Below, piece after piece: positions 44,255 through 55,487 of a stretch of DNA of 64,000 nucleotides; the first letter of the stretch is position 1, and each line of letters starts with the position of its first letter. The translations under genes were made by a program, and so were the position numbers. Origin of the DNA: Candidatus Palibaumannia cicadellinicola (lineage in GTDB: Bacteria; Pseudomonadota; Gammaproteobacteria; Enterobacterales; Enterobacteriaceae); the NCBI RefSeq assembly GCF_000754265.1, contig NZ_CP008985.1, forward strand, positions 620,001 to 684,000, in the 5' to 3' direction. The notes under the pieces are model-generated. The model saw nothing but the letters and a program-made list of their open reading frames with translations. It did not search any database and was not told the DNA's origin.

Positions 44255-44641
44255 GGGGCTGATTCTGGATTCGACAGGATTTACGTAACTCTAGGTGCAT
44301 GCCGAGTTAGGTTATCTCGTAAAACAACCTAAAATAAATAATTGCAAATAACTCGCAATACGAATCTGCTGCATTAGCAGCTTAAATCGGCCTAAACACT
44401 GAAGATTCCCTCTCTCCCTAGTCTTCTCTCTTAGAACAGGGGTTAAGAAAGGTCAAACATAAAAGAGATCGCGTTGATATCCTGCCGAGGACTAAAGCGT
44501 TAAAAATAAATATTATTAGGCTAGTTTTTCAATAGCGTGTCTGTTCGCAGTTGACAAAACAAAAGTAAAAACAGTACTAAGCATGTAGTACCAATGGTGT
44601 AGAAATTCTGGACGCGGGTTCAAATCCCGCCAGCTCCACCA
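44255..44641 (+). ncRNA. ssrA: Transfer-messenger RNA (tmRNA)
   Basis: Ribosome-rescue RNA. The 5' end GGGGCTGATTCTGGATTCGA and 3' end with T-loop GGGTTCAAATCCCGCC and CAGCTCCACCA give a 7-bp tRNA-Ala-like acceptor stem containing the G-U identity pair at position 3, and the CCA is encoded. About 387 nt (E. coli 363). The tag reading frame begins at GCA 44344 and ends at TAA 44383-44385: A-N-N-S-Q-Y-E-S-A-A-L-A-A, 13 codons, preceded by the alanine carried on the tmRNA. The ALAA end recognised by ClpXP is kept, while the E. coli tag has only 10 codons. The upstream smpB and 3' convergent cysQ (16 nt away) flank it. Confidence 0.96.
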
Positions 44642-44657
44642 TCCTAACCTTACCTTA

Positions 44658-45407
44658 TCAAAATAAAAGCGACACTTGAAAACCAGGGTTAAGAAAAGAT
44701 ACGCGCGGGGTGTAGTCAATGGATTTTTTATGCCAGTCATTTACTTGAGCACCAGCCGCTATAGCAATAGCATGGCCCGCAGCAGTATCCCAAACATTAG
44801 TCGGCGTGAAGCGCGGATATATTTGTGCGCGCCCCTCTGCTACAAGGCAAAATTTTAGTGATGACCCAATAGTAATCGTCTTATGCTCTCCTAGTTGCGT
44901 CAGGTAATCGTGTAATTTCTGATTGTTACCATGAGAGCGGCTAACCACCACGAGCGGTGGGTTTGATTCTTTAACTGATAGTTCTAACCAATGGTTACTA
45001 GCATCTACTTTCCATGCTTTACAATTAGCTGCTGCATATACCATATCCATGGCAGGTGCATATACAACCCCCATTACTGGCTTACTATTTTCTATCAAAG
45101 CGATATTTACTGTGAACTCGCCATTATGACGTAGAAACTCTTTCGTGCCATCAAGTGGATCGACTAACCAGAAACAACGCCAATGCTGCCGTAAATCCCA
45201 GCCAGGTGGATTTTCCTCCGATAGTATCGGTATATCCGGAGTGAGTTTCTGTAAACCAGAAACTATCACCTGATGTGCGGCGAGATCTGCAGCAGTAACG
45301 GGAGATGTATCCTGTTTTTTATTAAAAACCAACGGTTGTTCACTGGTATAGACCTGCATAATAGCCTTTCCTGCCGCGCGAGAAAGTTCAATTATTTGTT
45401 TGATCAT
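44658..45407 (-). CDS. cysQ: 3'(2'),5'-bisphosphate nucleotidase
   Basis: Inositol-monophosphatase-family enzyme converting PAP to AMP; PAP accumulates in sulfate assimilation and acyl-carrier-protein modification, and inhibits Orn. 249 aa (E. coli 246). Metal-binding motifs [23 protein letters not shown] (the DPLDGT signature) and [19 protein letters not shown] are intact; N-terminal [14 protein letters not shown]. It is near rplI in E. coli too. Convergent with ssrA. Confidence 0.96.
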   Translation of the reverse strand: MIKQIIELSRAAGKAIMQVYTSEQPLVFNKKQDTSPVTAADLAAHQVIVSGLQKLTPDIPILSEENPPGWDLRQHWRCFWLVDPLDGTKEFLRHNGEFTVNIALIENSKPVMGVVYAPAMDMVYAAANCKAWKVDASNHWLELSVKESNPPLVVVSRSHGNNQKLHDYLTQLGEHKTITIGSSLKFCLVAEGRAQIYPRFTPTNVWDTAAGHAIAIAAGAQVNDWHKKSIDYTPRVSFLNPGFQVSLLF

Positions 45408-45438
45408 ATTAATTATCTATTAATTTATGCTATTTAGT

Positions 45439-45891
45439 TTATGCTTCAGCTATCACAACTACATTTATAGTAACTGAAATATCGCTATGAATACGAATAC
45501 TGACTATATGATTACCAGTAGTACGTAGAACGCCATTAGGAAGACGGACTTCACTTTTGGTGATATTTATACCAGCAGTCGTGATAGCATTAGCAATATC
45601 GCGAGTACCGATCGAGCCGAACAATTTACCTTCTTCGCCAGCTTTGGATAAGATGGTGACGCTACCTAGTTTATTAATTTTATCAGCACGAGCTTCAGCA
45701 GTACACTTAATCTCAGCTAGTTTCGCTTCTAATTCCACACGACATTTTTCAAAATAATCAACGTTTTTTCTCGTAGCCGGCACAGCTTTCCCTTGTGGTA
45801 CTAGACAGTTACGAGCATAGCCCGCTTTAACCTTAACTTTTTCACCTAACCTGCCAAGGTTAGAGACATGATCAAGCAAAATTATTTGCAT
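45439..45891 (-). CDS. rplI: 50S ribosomal protein L9
   Basis: 23S rRNA-binding protein bridging ribosomes and aiding frame maintenance. 150 aa (E. coli 149): N-terminal [28 protein letters not shown], the long connecting helix, and a C-terminal domain with [13 protein letters not shown] and [13 protein letters not shown]. Last gene of the rpsF-priB-rpsR-rplI operon, separated from rpsR by 59 nt. Confidence 0.99.
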   Translation of the reverse strand: MQIILLDHVSNLGRLGEKVKVKAGYARNCLVPQGKAVPATRKNVDYFEKCRVELEAKLAEIKCTAEARADKINKLGSVTILSKAGEEGKLFGSIGTRDIANAITTAGINITKSEVRLPNGVLRTTGNHIVSIRIHSDISVTINVVVIAEA

Positions 45892-45950
45892 AACCTTATC
45901 CTCTTATAATAGTTATTATATATAGTAGTAAACAAACTATAAGCTATAAG

Positions 45951-46181
<231 letters not shown>

Positions 46182-46186
46182 CTATG

Positions 46187-46507
46187 TTAGTCTCCAGAAT
46201 CTATCAAATCAATCTGTTCGGCATGCAAGACCATTTTGCTGAGTCCATTACGTCCTTGATGACTACTGATGAACCCGTGTACGGTAATTTGCTCGCCGAT
46301 TGTTATACGGTGAGTAATCTGATTTGAGGTTTTTCTACTGATACTGACTACTACTGGTACCCGACACCAGACCTGGCGTACAAAACCAGCTTCCTCCTGC
46401 ACAGAACGATGCTCAAGCACAAACTGGTAATGTGTGATACCAGATGGACTAACCTTTTTAAGGGGCATCTTGCAAACGGTACCTGACAACATCAGACGGT
46501 TAGCCAT
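46187..46507 (-). CDS. priB: Primosomal replication protein N
   Basis: Single-stranded-DNA-binding OB-fold dimer that helps PriA restart stalled forks. From ATG 46507, 106 aa (E. coli 104); a GTG one codon earlier is possible. Conserved [35 protein letters not shown], and C-terminal [20 protein letters not shown] almost identical to E. coli. It starts 6 nt after rpsF and sits between S6 and S18 genes, as in enteric bacteria. Confidence 0.97.
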   Translation of the reverse strand: MANRLMLSGTVCKMPLKKVSPSGITHYQFVLEHRSVQEEAGFVRQVWCRVPVVVSISRKTSNQITHRITIGEQITVHGFISSHQGRNGLSKMVLHAEQIDLIDSGD

Positions 46508-46513
46508 CACAAA

Positions 46514-46894
46514 TTACTCATTACTTACCTCAGAATATTTTTTTGTTTCTGTAGCTAAATCTTCACGGTATTCATCTTTTGTCTTTACCATTGGAGATGC
46601 TTCAGCTACTGCATGCTTAACACGTATTATCATACTGCGGATAACGGCTTCATTAAAGCGGAAAGATTTTTCCAGTTCGTCTATGACTTTCTGTGAAACT
46701 TCTAAGTTCATCAGGACATAGTGTGCCTTATGCAGTTTTTTAATGGGATAAGTCAACTGACGACGGCCCCAGTCTTCCAAACGATGAATGGTACCTTGAG
46801 CACCGGTAATAACTGTGCTGTAACGTTCAATCATTCCAGAAACTTGTTCGCTTTGGTCAGGATGAACCATCAAAACAATTTCGTAATGACGCAT
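46514..46894 (-). CDS. rpsF: 30S ribosomal protein S6
   Basis: Platform protein binding 16S rRNA with S18. 126 aa (E. coli 131, with a shorter acidic tail). Core [51 protein letters not shown] and [12 protein letters not shown] conserved. An AAGGAGC site precedes the ATG. First gene of the operon, with a promoter about 100 nt upstream. E. coli S6:S18 autoregulates through this leader; I could not establish the structure here by eye. Confidence 0.98.
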   Translation of the reverse strand: MRHYEIVLMVHPDQSEQVSGMIERYSTVITGAQGTIHRLEDWGRRQLTYPIKKLHKAHYVLMNLEVSQKVIDELEKSFRFNEAVIRSMIIRVKHAVAEASPMVKTKDEYREDLATETKKYSEVSNE

Positions 46895-46993
46895 TAAATT
46901 GCTCCTTACGGATACAGACTATTTAGCCTCCTGTCAAGGTCAACCGTGGCCTATGGAAGGAAGCAGGCAATCTTTTGTGAAAAACAACGCGCA

Positions 46994-47022
46994 ATTGTAC
47001 TAATCAGATTTGGTAAAAACAA
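46994..47022 (-). promoter_or_regulatory. Candidate sigma-70 promoter for rpsF operon
   Basis: Minus strand: TTGTTT (47017-47022), 17-nt spacer, TACAAT (46994-46999), 100 nt upstream of the rpsF start. Hexamers match consensus at 4/6 and 5/6 with optimal spacing, and the spacer between rlmB and rpsF is otherwise gene-free. A leader long enough for r-protein autoregulation results. Confidence 0.55.
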
Positions 47023-47089
47023 GGACTAAGGTTGATTATTATGTTACCGTGTCGTGTACTAACGAAGTACTTATAAACTACAGCTACAA

Positions 47090-47836
47090 CTAACCTATTC
47101 TTTGTCGGACGACCTCGAAAAGACAAATACCGACCGCTACTGAAACATTAAGCGAAGAGACCGAACCAACCATAGGTATGCGAATAAGCTCATCGCAATG
47201 TTCTTTGGTCAAGCGACGCATCCCCTTCCCTTCTGCACCCATAACCAACGCTATCGGTCCGGTGAAGTTTAATTGATTATGATAGAGGTTATGATCGGCC
47301 TCAATAGCTGTACCAATAATACATACATGATATTGCTGCAGTAACTGCAATGTACGTACTAGGTTAGTAACGCGAATCAATGGTATTGTTTCTGCAGCGC
47401 CACTGGCGACCTTTTTAGCTGTGGCGTTTAAATGTACTGAACGATTGTTTGGAATAATGACTGCATGTACTCCAGCCGCATCGGCACAACGAAGACACGC
47501 CCCTAAATTATGAGGATCTGTAACACCATCTAGCACTAGCAATAGCGGTGCTCCATCATGTGGTGCTAGCAGCGTTGGTAGATCTTGTTCCTGAAACTGG
47601 GATCTTTGTTGTTGCACGAGTGCCATAATCCCCTGATGTACAGTACCTTCTGCTTGTCTATCTAGCCACTGGCGATTAACTAGCTGGATAATAATATCGG
47701 CTTGTTCCAGTTGCTTAATTAGCGATTTGAAGCGCTGGTCATCGCGTTTCTTGAGAATATAAACTTCTCGAAACAATTGGGGAGCACGTTTTAAAAGTGC
47801 CTGCACAGCGTGGATGCCATAAATAATTTCGCTCAT
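47090..47836 (-). CDS. rlmB: 23S rRNA (Gm2251) 2'-O-methyltransferase
   Basis: SpoU/TrmH-family knotted methyltransferase acting on the peptidyl-tRNA loop of 23S rRNA. 248 aa (E. coli 243). N-terminal substrate domain MSEIIYGIHAVQALLKRAP; motif 1 DGVTDPHNLGACLRCADAAG, motif 2 LVMGAEGKGMRRLT, motif 3 IPMVGSVSSLNVSVAVGICLFE, all intact. Follows rnr by 43 nt, the E. coli rnr-rlmB order. Confidence 0.97.
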   Translation of the reverse strand: MSEIIYGIHAVQALLKRAPQLFREVYILKKRDDQRFKSLIKQLEQADIIIQLVNRQWLDRQAEGTVHQGIMALVQQQRSQFQEQDLPTLLAPHDGAPLLLVLDGVTDPHNLGACLRCADAAGVHAVIIPNNRSVHLNATAKKVASGAAETIPLIRVTNLVRTLQLLQQYHVCIIGTAIEADHNLYHNQLNFTGPIALVMGAEGKGMRRLTKEHCDELIRIPMVGSVSSLNVSVAVGICLFEVVRQRIG

Positions 47837-47879
47837 TCTTTCGTGTGTGTTTATATTGACCGTAGACTATTTTTGTCGG

Positions 47880-50123
47880 TCAGCTGGCCACGAGGTGCTG
47901 CTGGTTTGGCGGCTGACTTTTACTTTTTTGATCGTTACGCCGGGTTGAGATTAGCGAAAAGGTAATTTTTCGCTCACTCATATGTATGGCTTCGACACGA
48001 ATTCCTACTGCGTCACCAATCCTATAGATTCGACCACCAGACTCGCCTATTAGCCGCTGACCAACATTATCGTAGCGGTAATAATCATTATCTAGTGATG
48101 AGACATGTACAAGACCATCGATAAAAAGTTCATTAATACGCACAAAGAAACCGAAGCTAGTTACGTTTGCGATAATTCCATAGAAAACTTCACCTACATG
48201 GTCTTGCATAAAATCGCATTTCAGCCAATCAGCTACATTACGGGTAGCTTCATCAGCCCGCCGTTCGCTCATCGAACACTGCTGGCCAATTTGTAGCATA
48301 TCTTTCGGCTCTGAATGCCAGCCCCCGGTTGGGGTGGAACACCCATCAACTTTTCCGTTTTGCCTACCTAATAGATATTTAATAGCCCGGTGCAATACTA
48401 GATCTGAATAACGACGGATAGGTGAAGTAAAATGAGTATAAGCCTGCAAAGCTAAACCGAAATGACCACGATTTTCAGGATCATAAATTGCTTGTTTCAT
48501 AGATCGTAGCAGCATTGTCCGTAACATTTCATGATCTGTTCTACCAGAGATTCGACTCATGATATCTGCATAATCCTTAGTTTTAGGTTGATCACCACCG
48601 CCTAAGGTTAATCCTAGTCCTCCTAGAATGGTACGTAGTGAGGTAATATTATCATTATTGGGTCGATCATGTACGCGATATAGCGCGGGCTCTTTATTTT
48701 TATCGATAAAGCGTGCAGCTGCGATATTTGCTAAAATCATACACTCTTCAATGAGTTTATGAGCTTCATTGCGGATAACTGGCTCAATACGTTCAATACG
48801 GTGCTCGGCATTAAAAATAAACTTTGCTTCTTCTGTTTCAAAGGATAAACCGCCGCGCTGTATCCGCGCATGCTCCAGCTTTTGATACATAGCATACAAT
48901 TGGGTAAGCGGCTTCATTAGCTGTGCATAATCAGCACCCAGCTTTTGTTTGCCCTGTAATATCTGCCAGACCTTATTGTAGGTAAGACGTGCTTGGGAAT
49001 TCATGACTGCTTCATAAAACTTATAGGAAGAAAGTCTGCCATAAGCAGAGATAGTCATTTCGCACACCATACACAACCGGTCTACCTTAGGATTTAACGA
49101 ACATAAACTGTTGGAAAGTACCTCTGGTAGCATCGGAATAACTTGAGACGGGAAATAAACTGATGTAGAACGGTTGCGGGCTTCAGAATCTAGCGGCGTA
49201 TGTGGACGTACATAGTAACTGACGTCGGCAATAGCTACCCATAAACGCCATCCCCCGCGTTTTTTCTCACAGTATACTGCATCATCGAAATCACGTGCTT
49301 CTTCTCCGTCGATAGTTACTAAAGGTAGCATGCGTAAATCAATACGGCCGTACTTAGCCGATTCAGGTACTTCTTCTGTTAAATTAGCAACCTGTTTTTC
49401 TACTTCTAGCGGCCATATATAAGGTAGATCGTGAGTACGTAGCGCAATATCTACGGCCATGCTTGGGTCCATCTTCTCACCTAGTACTTCGACTACCTTA
49501 CCGATAGCTTTCGTATTACGGTTAGGACGCTGGGTTAATTGAACTACTACCATATAGCCTATATGAGCGTTATGTGTCGCTTCCGACGGAATCAGGATGT
49601 CGAAACTAAGACGACTATCATCCGGTACGACAAAGGCACTATGAGCATTTATGCCAAAGCGACCTACGATTTGGTTAGTTTTAGGTACTAGTACTCGTAT
49701 AATACGAGCGGCGATGCGATTTTTATGGTATTCTCCTTGAGATTGCGCTAAAACTACATCTCCATGAATAGCCATTTTCATCTGTTCGGCGGAAAGATAA
49801 AAATCTTCTTTTCTACCATCAACTCGTAGAAAACCAAAACCATCTCTATGGCCAATGACCGTACCACGTAGTAAATTGAGACGTTCTGGTAGAACATAAT
49901 ACTGTTTATGGAGAAAAATTAATTGTCCATCTCGCTCCATGGCGCGCAGGCGCCGACGTAGACCTTCTAATTGTTCTATGTCGCAAAGATTTAGTTCCCG
50001 AGCTAAATCCTCACGGCTTATCGGGGTCTCTCGCTTGGCAAGGTGAACAAGGATTAATTCCCTGCTGGGGACTGGAAACTCATATTTTTCTCTCTCTAGC
50101 TCCATAAAAGGAGATTTTGACAT
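47880..50123 (-). CDS. rnr: Ribonuclease R
   Basis: 3'-5' exoribonuclease that degrades structured RNA and works with tmRNA on nonstop messages. The ATG at 50123 follows a GGAGG site and gives MSKSPFMELEREKYEFPVPSRE, matching E. coli MSQDPFQEREAEKY; an upstream in-frame start at 50171 is less likely. 747 aa against 813. Domains: N-terminal HTH (RRRLRAMERDGQ), two cold-shock domains, RNB catalytic core (TIDGEEARDFDDAVYCEKK with the catalytic aspartates; HFTSPIRRYSDLVLHRAI), and S1 domain (FFVRINELFIDGLVHVSSL). The lysine-rich tail of E. coli RNase R, which helps recruit it to tmRNA/SmpB, is almost wholly absent. Confidence 0.97.
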   Translation of the reverse strand: MSKSPFMELEREKYEFPVPSRELILVHLAKRETPISREDLARELNLCDIEQLEGLRRRLRAMERDGQLIFLHKQYYVLPERLNLLRGTVIGHRDGFGFLRVDGRKEDFYLSAEQMKMAIHGDVVLAQSQGEYHKNRIAARIIRVLVPKTNQIVGRFGINAHSAFVVPDDSRLSFDILIPSEATHNAHIGYMVVVQLTQRPNRNTKAIGKVVEVLGEKMDPSMAVDIALRTHDLPYIWPLEVEKQVANLTEEVPESAKYGRIDLRMLPLVTIDGEEARDFDDAVYCEKKRGGWRLWVAIADVSYYVRPHTPLDSEARNRSTSVYFPSQVIPMLPEVLSNSLCSLNPKVDRLCMVCEMTISAYGRLSSYKFYEAVMNSQARLTYNKVWQILQGKQKLGADYAQLMKPLTQLYAMYQKLEHARIQRGGLSFETEEAKFIFNAEHRIERIEPVIRNEAHKLIEECMILANIAAARFIDKNKEPALYRVHDRPNNDNITSLRTILGGLGLTLGGGDQPKTKDYADIMSRISGRTDHEMLRTMLLRSMKQAIYDPENRGHFGLALQAYTHFTSPIRRYSDLVLHRAIKYLLGRQNGKVDGCSTPTGGWHSEPKDMLQIGQQCSMSERRADEATRNVADWLKCDFMQDHVGEVFYGIIANVTSFGFFVRINELFIDGLVHVSSLDNDYYRYDNVGQRLIGESGGRIYRIGDAVGIRVEAIHMSERKITFSLISTRRNDQKSKSQPPNQQHLVAS

Positions 50124-50236
50124 CGTGCTACCTCCATAATGTCGTAAAAGGGTCACTGTGCAGGTAAGCAAGGTTTAGAAAACAAACCTTGATGTGCTTG
50201 GTTTATTTTCTATATGTTATGTAACTTTGTTAGCTA

Positions 50237-51544
<1,308 letters not shown>

Positions 51545-51668
51545 TTACATTTACCATATTACTTACTTAAAAGTAAATTTTATCATCTGAATTTTATTTT
51601 TTCAGTACTTAATTTTAAGGAAAATAGTAGTAAGGTCAAGCGCATTAGTCCTATTCATGAGATATTCA

Positions 51669-52697
51669 TCAGGGTAGACGGTGGCTGCGAATAGTTTTTA
51701 CAGGTGATTTCATGAATCGCAAAAAATCACTTTCCGGGCTCAGTACCATAAAATTATTATTACCGTTAAAGCTGTTTTCATATGCACGCAAGCTACGGAT
51801 AAAAGCATAGAAAGCCGGATCTTCGCTAAAAGCTTCCGCATATAATTTAGCAGTCTCTGCATCCGCCTCACCGCGAATAATGAGTGACTGACGCTCAGCT
51901 TCTGCCAGAGTTCGTGTCACTTTATAGTCCGCTGTTGCACGTAGTTTTTCCGCTTCTTCCTGGCCCTGCGAACGATGACGACGAGCAACGGCCTCACGTT
52001 CAGCACGCATACGCTGATAGATAGCATCAAACACTTCGGTCGGCAAATTGATTTGCTTGATACGCACATCTACGACCTGAATACCCAACGCGGTCATACT
52101 ATTCGAATTTACTGTAGCTGCAGCAGGTTGCAACCCCTTTGTTTCGCGCTCAACACGTGCTACCGCAGATGCTATCGCATTATCAGTCGCAGTCGATGGT
52201 AACTCATCGTCATCGCCAGAGGTACCATGATTAAGCGCTTCCCGTACGTCGGTCATGAGCTGATTACGTGAGTCGGTCACAATACCCTTGACATGCAGCC
52301 TACCTAATTCGGAACGTAAGCGATCAGAGAATTTACGTTTGAGTAGCACTTCGGCCTGTGAAACATCACCACCACCAGTAGCAAGATAATAACGACTAAA
52401 GTCACTGATACGCCACTTAATATAGGAGTCAACGATGAGATCTTTTTTTTCCATCGTGACAAAGCGATCTGCCTGATTTTCCATAGTTTGAATACGCGCA
52501 TCTAGGTTTTTTACCGTTTCAATTAAAGGAATCTTAATATGCAAGCCCGGATTATAAATGAGTGGTTTGTGATAGCTATCGCGTAGTACTTTACCGAAGC
52601 GCAAAACGATACCACGTTGTCCTTCTTGAACAACGAATAGTGATGCGTACAACATTAAACAAATTATGACCACAATTAGTGTTAAAGGCTTACGCAT
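51669..52697 (-). CDS. hflC: HflC, modulator of FtsH protease
   Basis: SPFH/band-7 membrane protein forming with HflK the large periplasmic cage around FtsH. 342 aa (E. coli 334). One N-terminal membrane anchor (LTLIVVIICLMLYASLFVV), then VQEGQRGIVLRFGKV, the SPFH domain and a helical segment (RAEREAVARRHRSQGQEEAEKLRA), with IIRGEADAETAKLYAEAF. Lies 6 nt after hflK. Confidence 0.97.
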   Translation of the reverse strand: MRKPLTLIVVIICLMLYASLFVVQEGQRGIVLRFGKVLRDSYHKPLIYNPGLHIKIPLIETVKNLDARIQTMENQADRFVTMEKKDLIVDSYIKWRISDFSRYYLATGGGDVSQAEVLLKRKFSDRLRSELGRLHVKGIVTDSRNQLMTDVREALNHGTSGDDDELPSTATDNAIASAVARVERETKGLQPAAATVNSNSMTALGIQVVDVRIKQINLPTEVFDAIYQRMRAEREAVARRHRSQGQEEAEKLRATADYKVTRTLAEAERQSLIIRGEADAETAKLYAEAFSEDPAFYAFIRSLRAYENSFNGNNNFMVLSPESDFLRFMKSPVKTIRSHRLP

Positions 52698-52703
52698 TAG
52701 TTA

Positions 52704-53867
52704 CTATCTCCCTTTGCTGTTGGCATTATCGCGCTGTATATTAGCCTTGCGCTGGTTAATAACTGTCTCACTATCTTTGTTGCCGGCTGTGGGTAACCGC
52801 ATTAAATTAAACGCATCGCTGTCCTGAACATGTTTGTTATTATCAGTCAAATGATGGCGTAACATATGGTCTAGCGGTAGCATCATTAAGTTATTACTGC
52901 TTTTTTCGTTGACTATAATTTTATTAGTGTTGCTTAGCATATGCTCCATAGCATCGATATATAGACGTTCGCGTGTGATTTCTGGTGCAGCCTTATACTC
53001 AGGCAACACCTTAGCGAAACGCTGAACTTCACCTTGTGCCTCTAGTATCGTGCGTGCTTTATAAGCACGACCCTCTTCCAAGATGCGCTGCGCTTGACCG
53101 TTAGCTCGAGGTTGTACCTCGTTAGCATAAGCTTCTGCTTCGCGAATATATTGTTGTTCGTTTTCGCGCGCAGCGATGGCATCATCAAAAGCTGCTTTTA
53201 CCTCTTCTGGGGGCCGTGCCGCTTGAAAATTAACGTCTAACAAGGTTAGACCCATATTATATGGTTGAATGGTATCCTCTAGAACACGCTGAGTATCACT
53301 GCGTACTACAGTACGGCCTTCCGTAAGAATAAGATCCATCGTATATTTACCGATAACGCCGCGCAAGGCGCTATCGGTAGCCTGACGCAGACTTTCGTCA
53401 GCGTCGGTCACGCTAAAAAGATAACGTTCTGGATCCGTAATACGATACTGCACATTCATTTCCACGCGTACTACGTTTTCATCTGAAGTAAGCATTACAC
53501 CCGAAGCAGCCAATTCTCGTACTGACTCCACATTGACCGGAGTTACTATATCGATAAAGGTCGGCTTCCAGTTCAGGCCTGGATTCACTAGATGGTAAAA
53601 TTTACCAAAGCGAAGTACCACGCCCCGTTCGGCCTCTTTAATGGTATAAAAACCGCTGCCGGACCAGATTAATATTAATGTTATTAGCACAATATACAGG
53701 CTACTTTTCCCAGGCATACCATGATGACCGAATCCGCTTAATTTATGACTTAACTTACGAAAAATCTCATCTAAATTAGCAGAACTATTATAATTTCCAT
53801 TATTATTATTACTACTTCCCCACGGGTCGCGGTCATGTCCGTGATTACCGGGCTGATTCCACGCCAT
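52704..53867 (-). CDS. hflK: HflK, modulator of FtsH protease
   Basis: Partner of HflC in the FtsH cage. 387 aa against 419 in E. coli; the Gly/Asn-rich cytoplasmic N-terminus (AWNQPGNHGHDRDPWGSSN) and the tail are both shortened. A single membrane span (SLYIVLITLILIWSGSGF) precedes the SPFH domain (EAERGVVLRFGKFYHLVNPGLNW, VNVQYRITDPERYL-type strand) and the helical region (EEVKAAFDDAIAARENEQQ). hflX, upstream in E. coli, is gone; the 256-nt spacer to hfq (53868-54123) shows no recognisable remnant. Confidence 0.97.
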   Translation of the reverse strand: MAWNQPGNHGHDRDPWGSSNNNNGNYNSSANLDEIFRKLSHKLSGFGHHGMPGKSSLYIVLITLILIWSGSGFYTIKEAERGVVLRFGKFYHLVNPGLNWKPTFIDIVTPVNVESVRELAASGVMLTSDENVVRVEMNVQYRITDPERYLFSVTDADESLRQATDSALRGVIGKYTMDLILTEGRTVVRSDTQRVLEDTIQPYNMGLTLLDVNFQAARPPEEVKAAFDDAIAARENEQQYIREAEAYANEVQPRANGQAQRILEEGRAYKARTILEAQGEVQRFAKVLPEYKAAPEITRERLYIDAMEHMLSNTNKIIVNEKSSNNLMMLPLDHMLRHHLTDNNKHVQDSDAFNLMRLPTAGNKDSETVINQRKANIQRDNANSKGR

Positions 53868-54123
53868 GTTTTAGCTCCATTTTACGATTGATAAAAATTG
53901 CTATGTGGTCGGCTCTAGGTGGTAAGTGCTGATCATAGCTCGTCATGTATGTCATCCACTAGTAGTGATCTCTGTGCCATTGACTATCGTGTTGTTTTCC
54001 TTTAATAAAACTAGATGACCAAGTAGTGAGGGCTATTGTTTTGGCTAGTTAGCTTTAAATAGTTAAATTTTAGGATAAAGCTAAAGCACCATTAAATAGC
54101 AAAATATAAATTATTCACACGTG

Positions 54124-54414
54124 CTATTCAGCATCATAATTTTCCGGTACAGGATTATTACCATAATAATAATGACTAGAGCAGCCACTCAGGTTGTTAT
54201 TGTGATGTGACACAGCGCGCGACGGAACCACAGTTGATATAGCGTGCTTATAAATCATCTGACTGATCGTATTTTTAAGCAAAATGACAAACTGGTCGAA
54301 AGACTCAATTTGGCCCTGTAGTTTAATACCATTCACTAAATAAATAGAAACCGGAACGCGTTCCCGACGCAATGCGTTTAAGAACGGATCTTGTAAAGAT
54401 TGCCCCTTAGCCAT
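54124..54414 (-). CDS. hfq: RNA chaperone Hfq
   Basis: Sm-like hexamer that pairs small RNAs with mRNAs. 96 aa (E. coli 102). The core is intact: [20 protein letters not shown], Sm1 ([25 protein letters not shown] in outline, residues 22-46), Sm2 with [12 protein letters not shown]. The C-terminal tail is shorter and tyrosine/asparagine/histidine-rich ([18 protein letters not shown]), ending NYDAE. Follows miaA, as in E. coli. No classical Hfq-dependent sRNA gene was recognised in this window. Confidence 0.97.
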   Translation of the reverse strand: MAKGQSLQDPFLNALRRERVPVSIYLVNGIKLQGQIESFDQFVILLKNTISQMIYKHAISTVVPSRAVSHHNNNLSGCSSHYYYGNNPVPENYDAE

Positions 54415-54539
54415 TCTATCTTTTCCTTACTTGACTTACTTATAATAAGAACCATGTAGCTTTCAATCAAATAACCGATGTAACAAAGCGCGTTTAGTAC
54501 TCTTTATTTTGTACTGTACTATCACCTGTGGTTAATAAA

Positions 54540-55487
54540 TCAACCAGTATATGCACCCATCACTTGTAATACTCTGTTAAGAGCTGTGTCAGGTTGCTCA
54601 CTATCTAGCCAGTTGACAGCTGGCCAACCCCGCAACCAGGTCATTTGGCGCTTGGCAAGCTGTCGTGTTGCAGAAATACTACGAAATACCATATCATCAT
54701 AATCTGTTTCTCCGGCTAGGTATGACCATATCTGACGGTAGCCAACGCAACGGATGGATGGCATGTCTTGATTCAGATCATTACGTGCAAAAAGCATACT
54801 GACTTCATTTTCAAATCCATCATTTAACATCTGATGAAATCGCCGTACGATACGCTGGTGTAGCAAGAAGCGATTAAATGGCACCAGAGCAAATTGATGC
54901 ACTTGATACTTTAACGCATCACCAGATATTTTATTCATTTCCGTTATAGTGTTACCTGAAACTAAAAAAACTTCTAGTGCTCGGGATACTCTATGTGAAT
55001 CATTCGGATGAATACGATTTGCAGCTCTAACATCAATTTCTTGTAATTTCCGGTGTAACGCTGCCCATCCTGTAGTTTTGGCCTCATGTTTAATGCGTAT
55101 ACGTATTTCATTATTAGCCTTAGGCAATGGGGATAATCCATTTAGCAATGCTTTGAAGTAAAGCATTGTTCCACCTACAAGCAATGGTATACGTCCTGCT
55201 GCGGTTATATCAGCCATTTCATCAAGTGCATGACGGCAAAAATCTGCAGTTGAATATGGTTCTGCTGGATCGCAGATATTGATCAGCCTGTGTGGTGCCT
55301 GCGTCAGTACATAACTGTCTGGCTTCGCAGTACCAATATCCATGCCGCGATAAATCAGCGCTGAATCAACACTGATAATTTCAACCGGTAACTGCTGGTA
55401 TAGTTTAACCGCTAATGCAGTTTTACCAGATGCTGTTGGTCCCATAAGAAATATAGCTATAGGTAGGCGACTGCAATGCTTAGTCAT
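54540..55487 (-). CDS. miaA: tRNA dimethylallyltransferase
   Basis: Adds dimethylallyl from DMAPP (an IspH product) to A37 of UNN-decoding tRNAs. 315 aa (E. coli 316). P-loop [35 protein letters not shown] with the catalytic Asp, and [22 protein letters not shown] are intact; the C-terminal [14 protein letters not shown] is kept. Overlaps mutL by 8 nt. Confidence 0.98.
   Translation of the reverse strand: MTKHCSRLPIAIFLMGPTASGKTALAVKLYQQLPVEIISVDSALIYRGMDIGTAKPDSYVLTQAPHRLINICDPAEPYSTADFCRHALDEMADITAAGRIPLLVGGTMLYFKALLNGLSPLPKANNEIRIRIKHEAKTTGWAALHRKLQEIDVRAANRIHPNDSHRVSRALEVFLVSGNTITEMNKISGDALKYQVHQFALVPFNRFLLHQRIVRRFHQMLNDGFENEVSMLFARNDLNQDMPSIRCVGYRQIWSYLAGETDYDDMVFRSISATRQLAKRQMTWLRGWPAVNWLDSEQPDTALNRVLQVMGAYTG

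Noticed and set aside
44580..44641. Apparent separate tRNA gene ending in CCA
   Set aside because: The T-loop and acceptor 3' strand belong to tmRNA; they pair with GGGGCTG at 44255, not with a nearby 5' strand.
44516..44740. Minus-strand open frame across the end of ssrA and cysQ
   Set aside because: It overlaps the tmRNA acceptor domain and the cysQ C-terminus in another frame and resembles no protein.
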